Translations under genes and position numbers: made by a program
Notes under the pieces: model-generated
The model's database searches: none
What the model was told of the DNA's origin: nothing
What the model saw: only the letters and a program-made list of their open reading frames with translations
NCBI GenBank assembly: GCA_017616735.1
Contig: JAFZXP010000009.1
Span: 55,114-119,113 of the forward strand
Source of the DNA: Bacteroidales bacterium
GTDB lineage: Bacteria; Bacteroidota; Bacteroidia; Bacteroidales; F082
Direction: 5' to 3'
Length of the DNA: 64,000 nucleotides
In this document: piece after piece, positions 24,998 through 33,448 of the stretch
Numbering within the stretch: position 1 is the first letter of the stretch
Layout: the number at the start of each line of letters is the position of its first letter

Positions 24998-25522
24998 ATG
25001 GCATCGCGCAATCAGATAATAAATACCCTTAGGACTGCTTATGCACACGTTGACAACTTCCTTTTGCATTCGTCAAAAGGCGAGCATGTGATAGATGTGC
25101 CAACATTTTCCACCGATAATGCTGTTCCTGGTTTTGATGTGGAGAATCCGACTAACAAGATGTTTTCTTTGCTCCAGATTGACAAAAAGATGATGACGTC
25201 GAATATAGATAACATAGGTCAATGCGATGGCGCCATTATTAGTGACGACGAGATTAGTTTCTTGGAATTCAAAACCAATGCAACCACTAATAAATTGAAT
25301 AAGGAATGTGGTAAAGCAGAGTCTCAGATATTCATGACCGCCATGCGGATGAATTGGGCATTACGCAGGGTAAATCAGGATTTCATGTCGTTAGCAAAGA
25401 TTGACGGTTATGTTTGCTTTAATACATACCCTAAAGGCGGAGCTAACTATCAGAATCGTCAAATACGATTCCTTCAAAGAACAGGAATAGAGCTGTTCTA
25501 TAGTAACGAAAAGACGTTATAA
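24998..25522 (+). CDS. PD-(D/E)XK-like nuclease partner of the ATPase, copy 1
   Basis: This 174-residue protein carries a D-x12-E-x-K arrangement: D77 in QCDGAI, then E90 and K92 in FLEFKTNA. A following helix contains KAESQI, the position where PD-(D/E)XK enzymes often place a Gln. The protein at 29630 has the same spacing (D96, E109, K111) and a shared C-terminal FL-RTG-L-F pattern. I know no named family. The ATPase neighbour and active-site geometry suggest a nuclease effector. Confidence 0.65.
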   Translation: MASRNQIINTLRTAYAHVDNFLLHSSKGEHVIDVPTFSTDNAVPGFDVENPTNKMFSLLQIDKKMMTSNIDNIGQCDGAIISDDEISFLEFKTNATTNKLNKECGKAESQIFMTAMRMNWALRRVNQDFMSLAKIDGYVCFNTYPKGGANYQNRQIRFLQRTGIELFYSNEKTL

Positions 25523-25676
25523 AAAAAACCATTATTGCGGCTCATGGTTGTAAACGCATAATACTTTTTGTATTTTGTATGTATAGAAGTAACACTAACG
25601 TTAAATCCAGATAGTAATTAAGAACTGATTTTTGGAATAAGACTGAAATGGAGTTGTAAAATAATAGTGTTTAAGT

Positions 25677-26897
25677 ATGTTAGAGGATTTTCAAAAGAAT
25701 AATAACGCAGTTTCAATTGAGGAAAAAGGTGATATTGTTGTTGTTTCAAATGCCTGGGAAGATAATTCTTTAGATCTTCATGTTCCTATAGATAATGTAA
25801 ATCAGTTAGAAGATTTAGTATTTTATAAGGAATTTGCTGCTATTTACTTTAGATCAACGAGAATTTTCGAATTTATTTTCGGTATGGTTCAAAAAGATAG
25901 TGAGTTAATAGGAAGGAGTTTTAAATTTACATTCAAAGGGAACCAATATCGTGCTGAATATAAAAAACCATCCAATGTTTTTGAAACTATTGCTAAATCT
26001 TTTGTCAAAAAGAATAATGAAAGCATTTCAGATCACAGAAATTTAAAAGATTTCAAGTGGTATTATGATCATATAGCCTCTGGTAAAGACAAAAATATTA
26101 TAGATCAACTAGAACCACTTAATTTCTTTATACAAGGAGATAGCTTGTCGTCATTAACCATTAATGAATTGATATCGCTTTTTAAGCATTTCAATTTCTA
26201 TATGAATTACTATGATAGAGGTACACCTTACATCGTAATATTTGATGAGGATAAAACATATACAAATGATGCGCATAATAATCCAAAGTTGGTTTTTCCA
26301 GAAGAAATCAATGCTTGTCAGATAGACGTTACTTTATTAGACCTCTTTCAAACAGCGAAGACAAGTAGTAGTGTTCGTTTAAAATATTTGTTCTATTATC
26401 AGATACTAGAATATTGTTCGTATTACTATTTGAAGGATGATTTAAGGCATAAATTAAAGATGATTATTAAACAGCCAGATTTGGTTAGTAATTCTGATAA
26501 GTATGTTCAAAAATTGATCGATGAATTAAAAGATTCGATAAAGAATGATCGCGACGAGCTGCAAATGGAGAGACTTATTAGTTCATATTGTGATTATGCT
26601 AAAATAAAGAATGAATTACTTGCTAATTGCGATCATTTTACTAAAGATTTGCAATTCGATGGAGGATTCGTGTTGAAAAAACTATTTAATAACATAGAAG
26701 CGATTAACAATCCTCAGCCTGATATTATGAAGTCAATCAGGGAAAGAATTGATAAACTGCGTAACGTAATGGTACATGTGAGAGAAAGTAGAGAGAATAA
26801 AGTTATTCTTCCAACAAGACATAATTCCGATTTATTGACACCTTACATGTATTTAATTCGCCGTATTGCAGAAGTGGTGGCATACAGTCATGAATAA
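25677..26897 (+). CDS. HEPN-motif protein (putative RNase effector)
   Basis: This 406-residue protein has no signal peptide. The C-terminal helix pair carries KLRNVMVHVRES, giving the R-x4-H HEPN motif at R362-N363...H367 that is typical of HEPN ribonucleases in toxin and defence systems. The first 250 residues are not recognised. The gene is notably A/T-rich with A/T-ending codons compared with its neighbours, a sign of transfer. It is separated by 154 bases from the ATPase/nuclease pair and may be independent. An ApeA-like single-gene system is one possibility. Confidence 0.6.
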   Translation: MLEDFQKNNNAVSIEEKGDIVVVSNAWEDNSLDLHVPIDNVNQLEDLVFYKEFAAIYFRSTRIFEFIFGMVQKDSELIGRSFKFTFKGNQYRAEYKKPSNVFETIAKSFVKKNNESISDHRNLKDFKWYYDHIASGKDKNIIDQLEPLNFFIQGDSLSSLTINELISLFKHFNFYMNYYDRGTPYIVIFDEDKTYTNDAHNNPKLVFPEEINACQIDVTLLDLFQTAKTSSSVRLKYLFYYQILEYCSYYYLKDDLRHKLKMIIKQPDLVSNSDKYVQKLIDELKDSIKNDRDELQMERLISSYCDYAKIKNELLANCDHFTKDLQFDGGFVLKKLFNNIEAINNPQPDIMKSIRERIDKLRNVMVHVRESRENKVILPTRHNSDLLTPYMYLIRRIAEVVAYSHE

Positions 26898-26917
26898 TAA
26901 GGTATAAATGTTATAAT

Positions 26918-27373
26918 ATGATCTTCGACCACCTCTCCAATATACTCATATACAAAGGTATTTCACCAGATATCTCTGCAGCCTTAACCTACCTGCACCA
27001 GCTATCACCTGACATCGCCCCAGACACCTACCAACTCTCTCCTCGGGTCAAAGCCATCGTATCTGAGTATGAGACTAAGGTGAAAAATGAGGTTGGCTAT
27101 GAGGCGCATAGAAAGAACATTGACATACAATATCTTTTGAAAGGCGAGGAGCGTATTGCGTGTTTGCCTATAGAGAAACTGAAAGAGACAACGCCATACA
27201 GCGAAGAAAAAGATGCAGCTTTCTATACAGCAAGCATACAACCTCAGGAGATGACAATTGGTGGCGGATATTTTGCGATATTCTTTCCGCAGGATGGTCA
27301 TATGCCGCAGTTGAGTGTGAGTGAGCCGATGATGGTGAAGAAGGTGGTGGTGAAAGTGGAAATAATTAAATAA
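26918..27373 (+). CDS. YhcH/YjgK/YiaL-family protein (cupin-like sugar enzyme)
   Basis: This 151-residue protein of the EbgC/YhcH family has the HRKNIDIQYLL and FFPQDGHMPQL motifs that carry the metal-ligand His and Asp residues. Members include the sialic-acid anomerase NanQ and the beta-galactosidase subunit EbgC, so sugar anomerisation is the likely role. A 12-codon relic identical in pattern to its C-terminus lies at 30306, showing that a second copy once stood before the UDP-GlcA epimerase. Confidence 0.85.
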   Translation: MIFDHLSNILIYKGISPDISAALTYLHQLSPDIAPDTYQLSPRVKAIVSEYETKVKNEVGYEAHRKNIDIQYLLKGEERIACLPIEKLKETTPYSEEKDAAFYTASIQPQEMTIGGGYFAIFFPQDGHMPQLSVSEPMMVKKVVVKVEIIK

Positions 27374-27390
27374 CGAAATATATTGTACAA

Positions 27391-27434
27391 TACAGCTTGC
27401 GTGAAGATGGCAAGGTGGGCGGTGTTGAACACTT
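27391..27434 (+). pseudogene. Relic of a lipocalin gene
   Basis: About 44 bases match the lipocalin region encoding YSLREDGKVAVLNT (compare 23449-23490), with a small indel and a TCA/AGC serine-codon difference. Nothing else of the gene remains. It lies exactly where the intact lipocalin stands relative to the TM protein in the second locus (39751/40329). Confidence 0.7.
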
Positions 27435-27528
27435 GAAGTTAACTTTAACAGCGTGGATGAAGCGATGAGGTGTTTGAAGGCTGTCACGCTGTGATGTGGT
27501 TTGATAGATTATCAGGAGGTGAATGGAA

Positions 27529-28308
27529 ATGAGTAAGGATTCTGGAAAGAGCTTTTGGGAAGGTTTTGGAGGAACAATCCTTATTACTATAGTTACAACT
27601 GTGCTAACAACCGTTGTGACATTGTTTGTAACCAAGGCTATTCACTTTATCTCTCCCGAAGAGAACAGGGTTATAATTAGTGATACTTTGCGAATTGTGG
27701 AGGCTGGTTCTTCTCAGAATAGGGATGATTCCCTTATGTATAATGCGATAACAGAATTGAATAGAACAATACGGGAAATCGTTCCGAAGAACAATAACAT
27801 AAGGATTGTTTTACCTGAATCTGTGATTCCATCAAGTAATAGATTTGTGGCGGAGGAAGTTTCTTCATCTGTAAATACAATCGATAATAGTACGTTAATT
27901 ACCTCCGATCAGGGGAAAGTAATTGCTGGTTCATCTTCTGAAAATAGAGTTGTTGATAAAAAAGGCTTTTATAAAAAAGGATATAGTATAAGTGATGGTG
28001 GCTCTTTCTTTGAATTGAAGTCTATTCCAAAGGCCGATGATCATCCATTGGTTTTTGAAATCAGATTGCTACAATCATCTGATTTTTTAAGCCATATATA
28101 TCTGACAATTTGCGCTACAAATGAAAAAGGCGAGTTATATCAATACTTTGGTCAGACATATGATGTCAGGGATGGCCTGAATAGAATACAGATAGCGAAC
28201 AATCTTCGGAAAGGGAAGAACCGTGTAGAGATTGGCGTTTTCATGAAGTCTGATGAGGGAAAGGATTTCCCAACGTTTTATAGAAATATTTTTACTATAA
28301 CAAAGTAG
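27529..28308 (+). CDS. Single-TM anchored protein of unknown function, copy 1
   Basis: This protein of about 259 residues has one TM helix at about 17-38 (ILITIVTTVLTTVVTLFV). A polar Ser/Asn-rich linker follows, then a C-terminal beta-rich domain of about 110 residues (GFYKKGYSISDGGSFFEL onwards). A strong AGGAGGT site at 27514-27520 lies eight bases before the ATG at 27529 and only two before the ATG at 27523, so the later start is preferred. The paralogue at 40329 has the same site. About 30-35 residues differ between copies, mostly in the linker. The family is not recognised. Confidence 0.7.
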   Translation: MSKDSGKSFWEGFGGTILITIVTTVLTTVVTLFVTKAIHFISPEENRVIISDTLRIVEAGSSQNRDDSLMYNAITELNRTIREIVPKNNNIRIVLPESVIPSSNRFVAEEVSSSVNTIDNSTLITSDQGKVIAGSSSENRVVDKKGFYKKGYSISDGGSFFELKSIPKADDHPLVFEIRLLQSSDFLSHIYLTICATNEKGELYQYFGQTYDVRDGLNRIQIANNLRKGKNRVEIGVFMKSDEGKDFPTFYRNIFTITK

Positions 28309-28403
28309 TTTACAGCACTATTATTGTATGCAAGTAAAGAATTGTGGAAATAGTTGATAGCGTGAAATGATAATTGTTTAACAATAGAGTTTTATAAGGG
28401 AAT

Positions 28404-29618
28404 ATGAGGAAGTTGACAATTAAGAATTTTGGCCCTGTCTTAAATGCGGAGTTGGAACTCAAGGCCGTTAACCTGCTTATTGGTGAGCAGTCTATCGGTA
28501 AGAGTACAATTGCGAAGTTGATAACCATCATGACGGATATCTTCTCATTATGTATGATTATTCGTACTGGTCATATTGGATGGATTGATCAATTGAAGAA
28601 TTATGGATTGGATATCTATAGTAAGGATGATTATAGTGTTCAGTATGAGTGGGTTGAGAAAGATCTGCACCTCATCCTTACAATAACTAAGGAGCATGTA
28701 CAAACTTCTTTTACTCAGGGGACAACAATCATAACTGATCCAGATACAATCTCAAAGCTGCTTTTCGGGTTAAAACCTATTTATCATCAAGAGCAGTATG
28801 TGAATCAAATAAAAGCAGCGGTGGAAAATACTGATGGAAAAGAACCCAAAGAGTTAATATCTTCACTACGACAGTTAGTTTTTAACTCCATCTATATCCC
28901 TGCAGAAAGGAGTTTTTTCTCTTTCTTCAACAAAGCACTGCCGGCTCTTAACCTTGTTAGGGAATCAATTCCTCAGAATCTTCTCCGATTCGCCCTTGAC
29001 TATCAAAACGCAAAGTCTGCATATAGCAAGTACGATTCTACACTCTTGAATGTTTCGTACGAATACGATGGCTCTGACGATTATTTCACTGATCATACAA
29101 GTAGTCAAAGATACCATCTATCCTATGCATCATCAGGAATTCAGTCAACAATGCCACTATTGTTGGTACTCCAGTATGCAGTCAATAAAAGGGAGTATTC
29201 TTCTTTTGTAATCGAGGAACCTGAGACGAACCTGTTTCCTGATAAGCAGGTCGCACTTTTAAGACATATTCTAAAGACGGTCAACAGCGATGGACGAACT
29301 TTGACGATAACTACTCATAGTCCGTATCTGCTCTCTGCCCTGAATAATTCCCTGTTTGCCGGTTTGATGTTGAAGCAATATGGTGAGGGAATAAAAGAAG
29401 ATATTTCTAAAGTCTTTGATAAAGATTGTTTCCTGACACCTGAAGAGTGCTCAGTCTATTCGTTAGGCGAATCCGTGAATGGTGAAGGCGTGTATTGCAA
29501 GTCAGTTGTTGATCTTGAGACGGGCATGATTGATAGCAATGCTTTGGATGGTGTATCTTTGTTGTTAAGTGAAGAATTCAACAAACTGGAAGATGTACTC
29601 CTGGCTAACAATAAGTAG
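28404..29618 (+). CDS. OLD/ABC-type AAA ATPase of a two-gene module, copy 2
   Basis: This 404-residue paralogue of the ATPase at 23804 has Walker A GEQSIGKST (27-35), YIPAERS, the signature SSGIQST, Walker B FVIEEPE and the H-loop TTHSPYLLS. The C-terminal extension again contains a CSVYSLGE / TGMIDSN pattern matching the first copy's MSIYSIEN / TGMIGGN. Overall divergence between the copies is high away from the motifs, so this is not a recent tandem duplication. It is followed after 11 bases by its own PD-(D/E)XK-like partner. Confidence 0.8.
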   Translation: MRKLTIKNFGPVLNAELELKAVNLLIGEQSIGKSTIAKLITIMTDIFSLCMIIRTGHIGWIDQLKNYGLDIYSKDDYSVQYEWVEKDLHLILTITKEHVQTSFTQGTTIITDPDTISKLLFGLKPIYHQEQYVNQIKAAVENTDGKEPKELISSLRQLVFNSIYIPAERSFFSFFNKALPALNLVRESIPQNLLRFALDYQNAKSAYSKYDSTLLNVSYEYDGSDDYFTDHTSSQRYHLSYASSGIQSTMPLLLVLQYAVNKREYSSFVIEEPETNLFPDKQVALLRHILKTVNSDGRTLTITTHSPYLLSALNNSLFAGLMLKQYGEGIKEDISKVFDKDCFLTPEECSVYSLGESVNGEGVYCKSVVDLETGMIDSNALDGVSLLLSEEFNKLEDVLLANNK

Positions 29619-29629
29619 AACAGAGGGTT

Positions 29630-30226
29630 ATGGATTTTGAGGCGATAAACCGTTTGCGACTAAAAGAGGCCTTCGGTGAATTTGAATTGTTCCAGCGCAT
29701 ATCTAAGGATGGAGATTGGTTGGATAAACTGTTTGAATGTGATACCAGGGGACAGTTGTTCGTATATGATGATGCTGAAGCGGGTCATGTAGTTTATGTG
29801 AATGACACGAAAGGTCTTGGACGTGACAAGGTTTTCGGATTGGTGAATAAAAACCATAAAGATGTCTTCTTGTGGCATATTGATGGTGTAATATATGAGA
29901 AGACCTCCAAATGCGATTGTGCCGTCATCACTACCGATGAGATGGAGTTCATTGAGTTTAAGACCAATGCGTCTAACAGTTCACAAGAAGCCATCTTCGA
30001 TAACTATCATAAGGCAAGTGAGCAGTTGCAGAAAATAGTAAAGGATGTCAAGGAACGTTGTTCTAAAGTGGGTGTGACACTTACTTCCGTCATCCCTGTC
30101 GAAGCCCATGCGGTGTTCAACCCTACGGTTCCGTCAGACAGTGCAATGAAGAAGAACATCTCCGCTAAGTTCCTTGTCCGGACCGGGGTGAAACTCAGTT
30201 TTGATAATATAAAGGAACTGAAGTAA
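29630..30226 (+). CDS. PD-(D/E)XK-like nuclease partner of the ATPase, copy 2
   Basis: This 198-residue protein has D96 in KCDCAVI and E109/K111 in FIEFKTNA, with the same D-x12-E-x-K spacing as copy 1. A KASEQLQ helix follows, and a C-terminal FLVRTGVKLSFD matches the first copy's ending. The N-terminal 80 residues differ from copy 1 (two short sheets with several Asp). The conserved core and variable N-terminus suggest an effector with different recognition. The function is inferred. Confidence 0.65.
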   Translation: MDFEAINRLRLKEAFGEFELFQRISKDGDWLDKLFECDTRGQLFVYDDAEAGHVVYVNDTKGLGRDKVFGLVNKNHKDVFLWHIDGVIYEKTSKCDCAVITTDEMEFIEFKTNASNSSQEAIFDNYHKASEQLQKIVKDVKERCSKVGVTLTSVIPVEAHAVFNPTVPSDSAMKKNISAKFLVRTGVKLSFDNIKELK

Positions 30227-30305
30227 ACGAACACTAAATCCATAAATAAACAGAGTAAGTTCAGCTCTCCTCTCGTTGATTCGAGAGAAAGATAAAGGTT
30301 CGTAG

Positions 30306-30341
30306 ATGGTAAAGAAGGTTGTGGTGAAAGTGGAAATATAA
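30306..30341 (+). pseudogene. Relic of a YhcH/YiaL-family gene (C-terminus)
   Basis: Twelve codons, ATG to TAA, read MVKKVVVKVEI, matching the last residues of the intact gene at 26918-27373 (MVKKVVVKVEIIK). It marks an old copy removed by recombination between the defence-like module and the epimerase gene. Confidence 0.7.
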
Positions 30342-30360
30342 TAGAAAAGTTTTATTCATT

Positions 30361-31440
30361 ATGAAAACCATACTTGTTACTGGCAGTGCAGGCTTCATTG
30401 GGGCAAACCTTGTGAAGCGCCTGTTCAAAGATATGAAGGAGGGCACCATTGTGGGTGTTGATAATCTCAACAACTATTATGATGTTTCTCTGAAGGAATA
30501 TCGGCTACGCGAGCTTGGAGAGCTGAAGCCGGCAAACATTAACTATACCTTTGTTAAAGGTAGCATTGCTGACAAGCCTCTTGTGGATAGTCTCTTTGCT
30601 GAGCATAAGTTTGATATTGTAGTGAATTTGGCTGCACAGGCGGGTGTGCGCTACTCTATAGATAATCCCGATGTCTATATCGAAAGCAATATCATCGGAT
30701 TCTACAACATTCTCGAAGCCTGCCGGCACTCTTACGATGTCATTTCGAGCGAAGTCGAGAAATCTCAATACCAAGGAGTTCAGCACCTGGTGTATGCCAG
30801 CAGCAGTAGCGTGTATGGTGGCAACAAGAAAGTGCCGTTTAGCACAGATGACAGAGTGGACAATCCCGTGTCATTATACGCAGCAACAAAGAAGAGCAAC
30901 GAGCTGATGGCACATTGCTATAGTAAGCTCTATAACATACCGAGTACCGGATTGAGGTTCTTCACCGTTTATGGTCCCGCAGGGCGACCTGATATGGCTT
31001 ACTTCGGCTTCACCAACAAGCTGTTGAAAGGCGATACCATCCAGATATACAACTACGGCAACTGTCGTAGGGATTTCACTTACGTGGATGACATTGTCGA
31101 GGGCATCGTCCGAGTGATGGCTAAGGCACCGGAAAAACGTAATGGAGAAGATGGACTCCCAATTCCTCCATATGCTGTATATAATATAGGTGGTGGACAG
31201 CCGGAGAACCTACTCGACTTTGTTCAGACCTTGCAAGAAGAACTACTTCGTGCAGGTGTATTGCCAAAGGATTACGATTTTGAGGCTCACAAGCAACTCG
31301 TCCCAATGCAGCCGGGTGATGTGCCGACTACGTATGCCGATGCCACTGCATTAGAACGTGACTTTGGGTTTACGCCAAAGATAACGCTGAGAGAGGGATT
31401 GAGAAAGTTTGCAGAGTGGTATAAAGAGTATTATGGATAG
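30361..31440 (+). CDS. UDP-glucuronate 4-epimerase-like enzyme
   Basis: This 359-residue extended SDR protein interconverts UDP-GlcA and UDP-GalA by family. It has the NAD motif TGSAGFIGANL, the VDNLNNYYD segment typical of the glucuronate class, VYASSSSVYGG and the catalytic Tyr-Lys in SLYAATKKSN. It is about 10-14 residues longer than usual. The extra segment at residues 126-139 (DVISSEVEKSQYQG) is encoded by a palindromic repeat inserted in frame between EACRHS and the VQHLVYASSS strand. It works downstream of ugd. Confidence 0.88.
   Translation: MKTILVTGSAGFIGANLVKRLFKDMKEGTIVGVDNLNNYYDVSLKEYRLRELGELKPANINYTFVKGSIADKPLVDSLFAEHKFDIVVNLAAQAGVRYSIDNPDVYIESNIIGFYNILEACRHSYDVISSEVEKSQYQGVQHLVYASSSSVYGGNKKVPFSTDDRVDNPVSLYAATKKSNELMAHCYSKLYNIPSTGLRFFTVYGPAGRPDMAYFGFTNKLLKGDTIQIYNYGNCRRDFTYVDDIVEGIVRVMAKAPEKRNGEDGLPIPPYAVYNIGGGQPENLLDFVQTLQEELLRAGVLPKDYDFEAHKQLVPMQPGDVPTTYADATALERDFGFTPKITLREGLRKFAEWYKEYYG
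30737..30770. repeat. Palindromic-repeat half-copy inside the epimerase gene
   Basis: GATGTCATTTCGAGCGAAG followed by TCGAGAAATCTCAATA matches the left arm of the element at 15970-16055. It is read in frame and adds roughly a dozen residues, at a surface-loop position just before the catalytic Ser strand. Confidence 0.8.
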
Positions 31441-31519
31441 GTTGAAGAGTAGGAGTACCTTTGGAGGAACCCCGTGAAACGGGTTGAAGAAAAGAAAGAT
31501 ACTACACGAGTTATTTATA

Positions 31520-33436
31520 ATGATGGAAACGGAGAATATACTATATCCTTCTTTATTTGAAGAAGATTTTATTACCCGTTCACTTGGTTCTATAGTGAAT
31601 CAGCCCGATGTGGCTTTAACTGAACTGGTAGCCAATGCATGGGATGCTGGTGCGTCGCATGTTAGAATCTTCATACCTGATAAGAAGGCTGAAGTGTTGT
31701 ATATAGAGGACGATGGTGTTGGAATGAATGAAGATGAATTCCAAAACCACTGGATGAAACTGCGTTATAACCGCTTGAAGAATCAGGGTCGATACGTTGT
31801 GTTTCCTGAAGGTGTGACCGGAAAAAGGACGGCCTTTGGTCGCAATGGTGTGGGTAGGCACGGTCTCTTCTGTTTTGCAGATGAATACAAGGTGATTACT
31901 AGTAAAGACGGGAAGAAATTGACCTTTCAGGTAAAAGCCAATGTAGAGCAGAATCCGATTGCTGCCACCAAAGAAAATGAAGAAGCCTGCGACACTCATG
32001 GAACTCGACTAGAGGTGTTTGTGGATAGGAGCCTACCCAATGTGGATAAAATCCGGGAAATCATTTCTGCACGCTTTCTTCATGACCCACAGTTTGAGAT
32101 TGAGGTTAATCATTTTAAACTGAATTTGGATGAACTGTCCGGCAGTGTTGAGCCTACAGAAATTGATGTGGAAGGGACAGAGATTCACCTGACCGCATAT
32201 TTCATTGATACGACCAAGTCTAGCCGTAAAAGCATCTTCCAAGGCATTGCCTTCTGGCAGAGCAACCGCCTCGTTGGGGAACCTAACTGGTCGCTGGGTA
32301 AGAATATGATTCTTGACGGTCGAACAGCACTTGCAAAGCGCTACACCTTCATCATCAAGACTGATGATATGGCTGAATTGGTGAAGGAAGACTGGAGCGG
32401 GTTCAAGAAGGACGATAAAGTTGAAAAGGTATATGAAGCGGTCGAGAGGTATGTAGATGAATGCATTGATGCTGTTTCAACTGCAACTATACAGACAGTA
32501 ACAGATAATCTTGACCCTGCGGTCAAGAAGTCACTTCAGGACGTGAACCCTCTGGTTCGCAAAGAAGTAGAGGAGGTAATTAAAGAAATCGTGGTTTCCA
32601 CACCCAAAGTGAAGCAGGAATCTGTAAATCTGGCCGTCAAGACCTTAGTTAACGTGGAGAAATCCAAAAACGGTAAAGCCCTTTTGGAAAAGCTTTCCAA
32701 TATGAAACTCGACGATTTGGACGGGCTGAATGATCTTCTTGACAAATGGACAGTTGGTGATGCACTGGAAGTATTGAACGAGATTGACCGTCGTTTGGCC
32801 GTCATTGTGGCCATCCGCAAACTCGCAGGAGACAACACGACTGATGAACTCCACGTGCTTCATCCGATGATAGCAGAGTCTCGCTGGCTTTTTGGACCGG
32901 AATATGAGTCCTCAGAGTATATCTTCAACAGACAGATGAGAACTGCTGTATCGCAAGTGTTTGGTGAAGACAAGTTCCAGCGTATTGATATAAACGAAAA
33001 GAAGCGTCCCGATCTTGTCATTATGCCCGACAGCACAATTGGTGTCACCGGACTAGAAGAAATCCCCGAAGAGACAAGCATTGTGAGAGTGCGTCATTTG
33101 CTACTGATTGAGCTGAAAAAAGGAGCATTTGAAATAAAGCGGAAAGAGAAGGATCAGGCAATGGGCTATATCGAGGATTTAGTAAAATCTACAGCCTTGG
33201 GGGGTAATTGTCGTGTGACGGGGTTTGTTGTAGGTGATAAGATTGCGGATAATCTAAGCAACAGTTATGACGTTAAAGAAAATGAAACAATACTTGGAAC
33301 TCTTCATGTAGTTACCTATTCCCAACTGGTAGATACAGCGGAACGTAGGATGTTCGGTTTAAGAAAAGTACTTGCTGATAGGTACGATGATGTACCGGGA
33401 ATGGATTTGTATAATCAAGTGCGGCTTTCGTTATAA
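31520..33436 (+). CDS. GHKL (Hsp90/MORC-like) ATPase fused to a PD-(D/E)XK-like domain
   Basis: The N-terminus holds a Bergerat ATP site: ELVANAWDAGA (N box), IEDDGVGM (G1) and FGRNGVGRHGLF (G2). A long helical middle leads to a C-terminal region with HPMIAESRWLFGPEYE, KRPDLVIM and LLLIELKKG, resembling the DUF4263/Shedu nuclease core. The frame opens at a TTG (31484), but ATG at 31520 or 31523 is more likely, giving about 638 residues. It is the first of three tightly spaced genes. GHKL-nuclease fusions are known in prokaryotic conflict loci; a DNA-targeting defence role is inferred. Confidence 0.75.
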   Translation: MMETENILYPSLFEEDFITRSLGSIVNQPDVALTELVANAWDAGASHVRIFIPDKKAEVLYIEDDGVGMNEDEFQNHWMKLRYNRLKNQGRYVVFPEGVTGKRTAFGRNGVGRHGLFCFADEYKVITSKDGKKLTFQVKANVEQNPIAATKENEEACDTHGTRLEVFVDRSLPNVDKIREIISARFLHDPQFEIEVNHFKLNLDELSGSVEPTEIDVEGTEIHLTAYFIDTTKSSRKSIFQGIAFWQSNRLVGEPNWSLGKNMILDGRTALAKRYTFIIKTDDMAELVKEDWSGFKKDDKVEKVYEAVERYVDECIDAVSTATIQTVTDNLDPAVKKSLQDVNPLVRKEVEEVIKEIVVSTPKVKQESVNLAVKTLVNVEKSKNGKALLEKLSNMKLDDLDGLNDLLDKWTVGDALEVLNEIDRRLAVIVAIRKLAGDNTTDELHVLHPMIAESRWLFGPEYESSEYIFNRQMRTAVSQVFGEDKFQRIDINEKKRPDLVIMPDSTIGVTGLEEIPEETSIVRVRHLLLIELKKGAFEIKRKEKDQAMGYIEDLVKSTALGGNCRVTGFVVGDKIADNLSNSYDVKENETILGTLHVVTYSQLVDTAERRMFGLRKVLADRYDDVPGMDLYNQVRLSL

Positions 33437-33448
33437 TTTGGGGATACT

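Noticed and set aside
23804-25522. PARIS (AriA/AriB) or Septu system
   Set aside because: The ATPase is of a related class, but the partner shows neither a DUF4435/TOPRIM nor an HNH pattern; it has a D-x12-E-x-K core.
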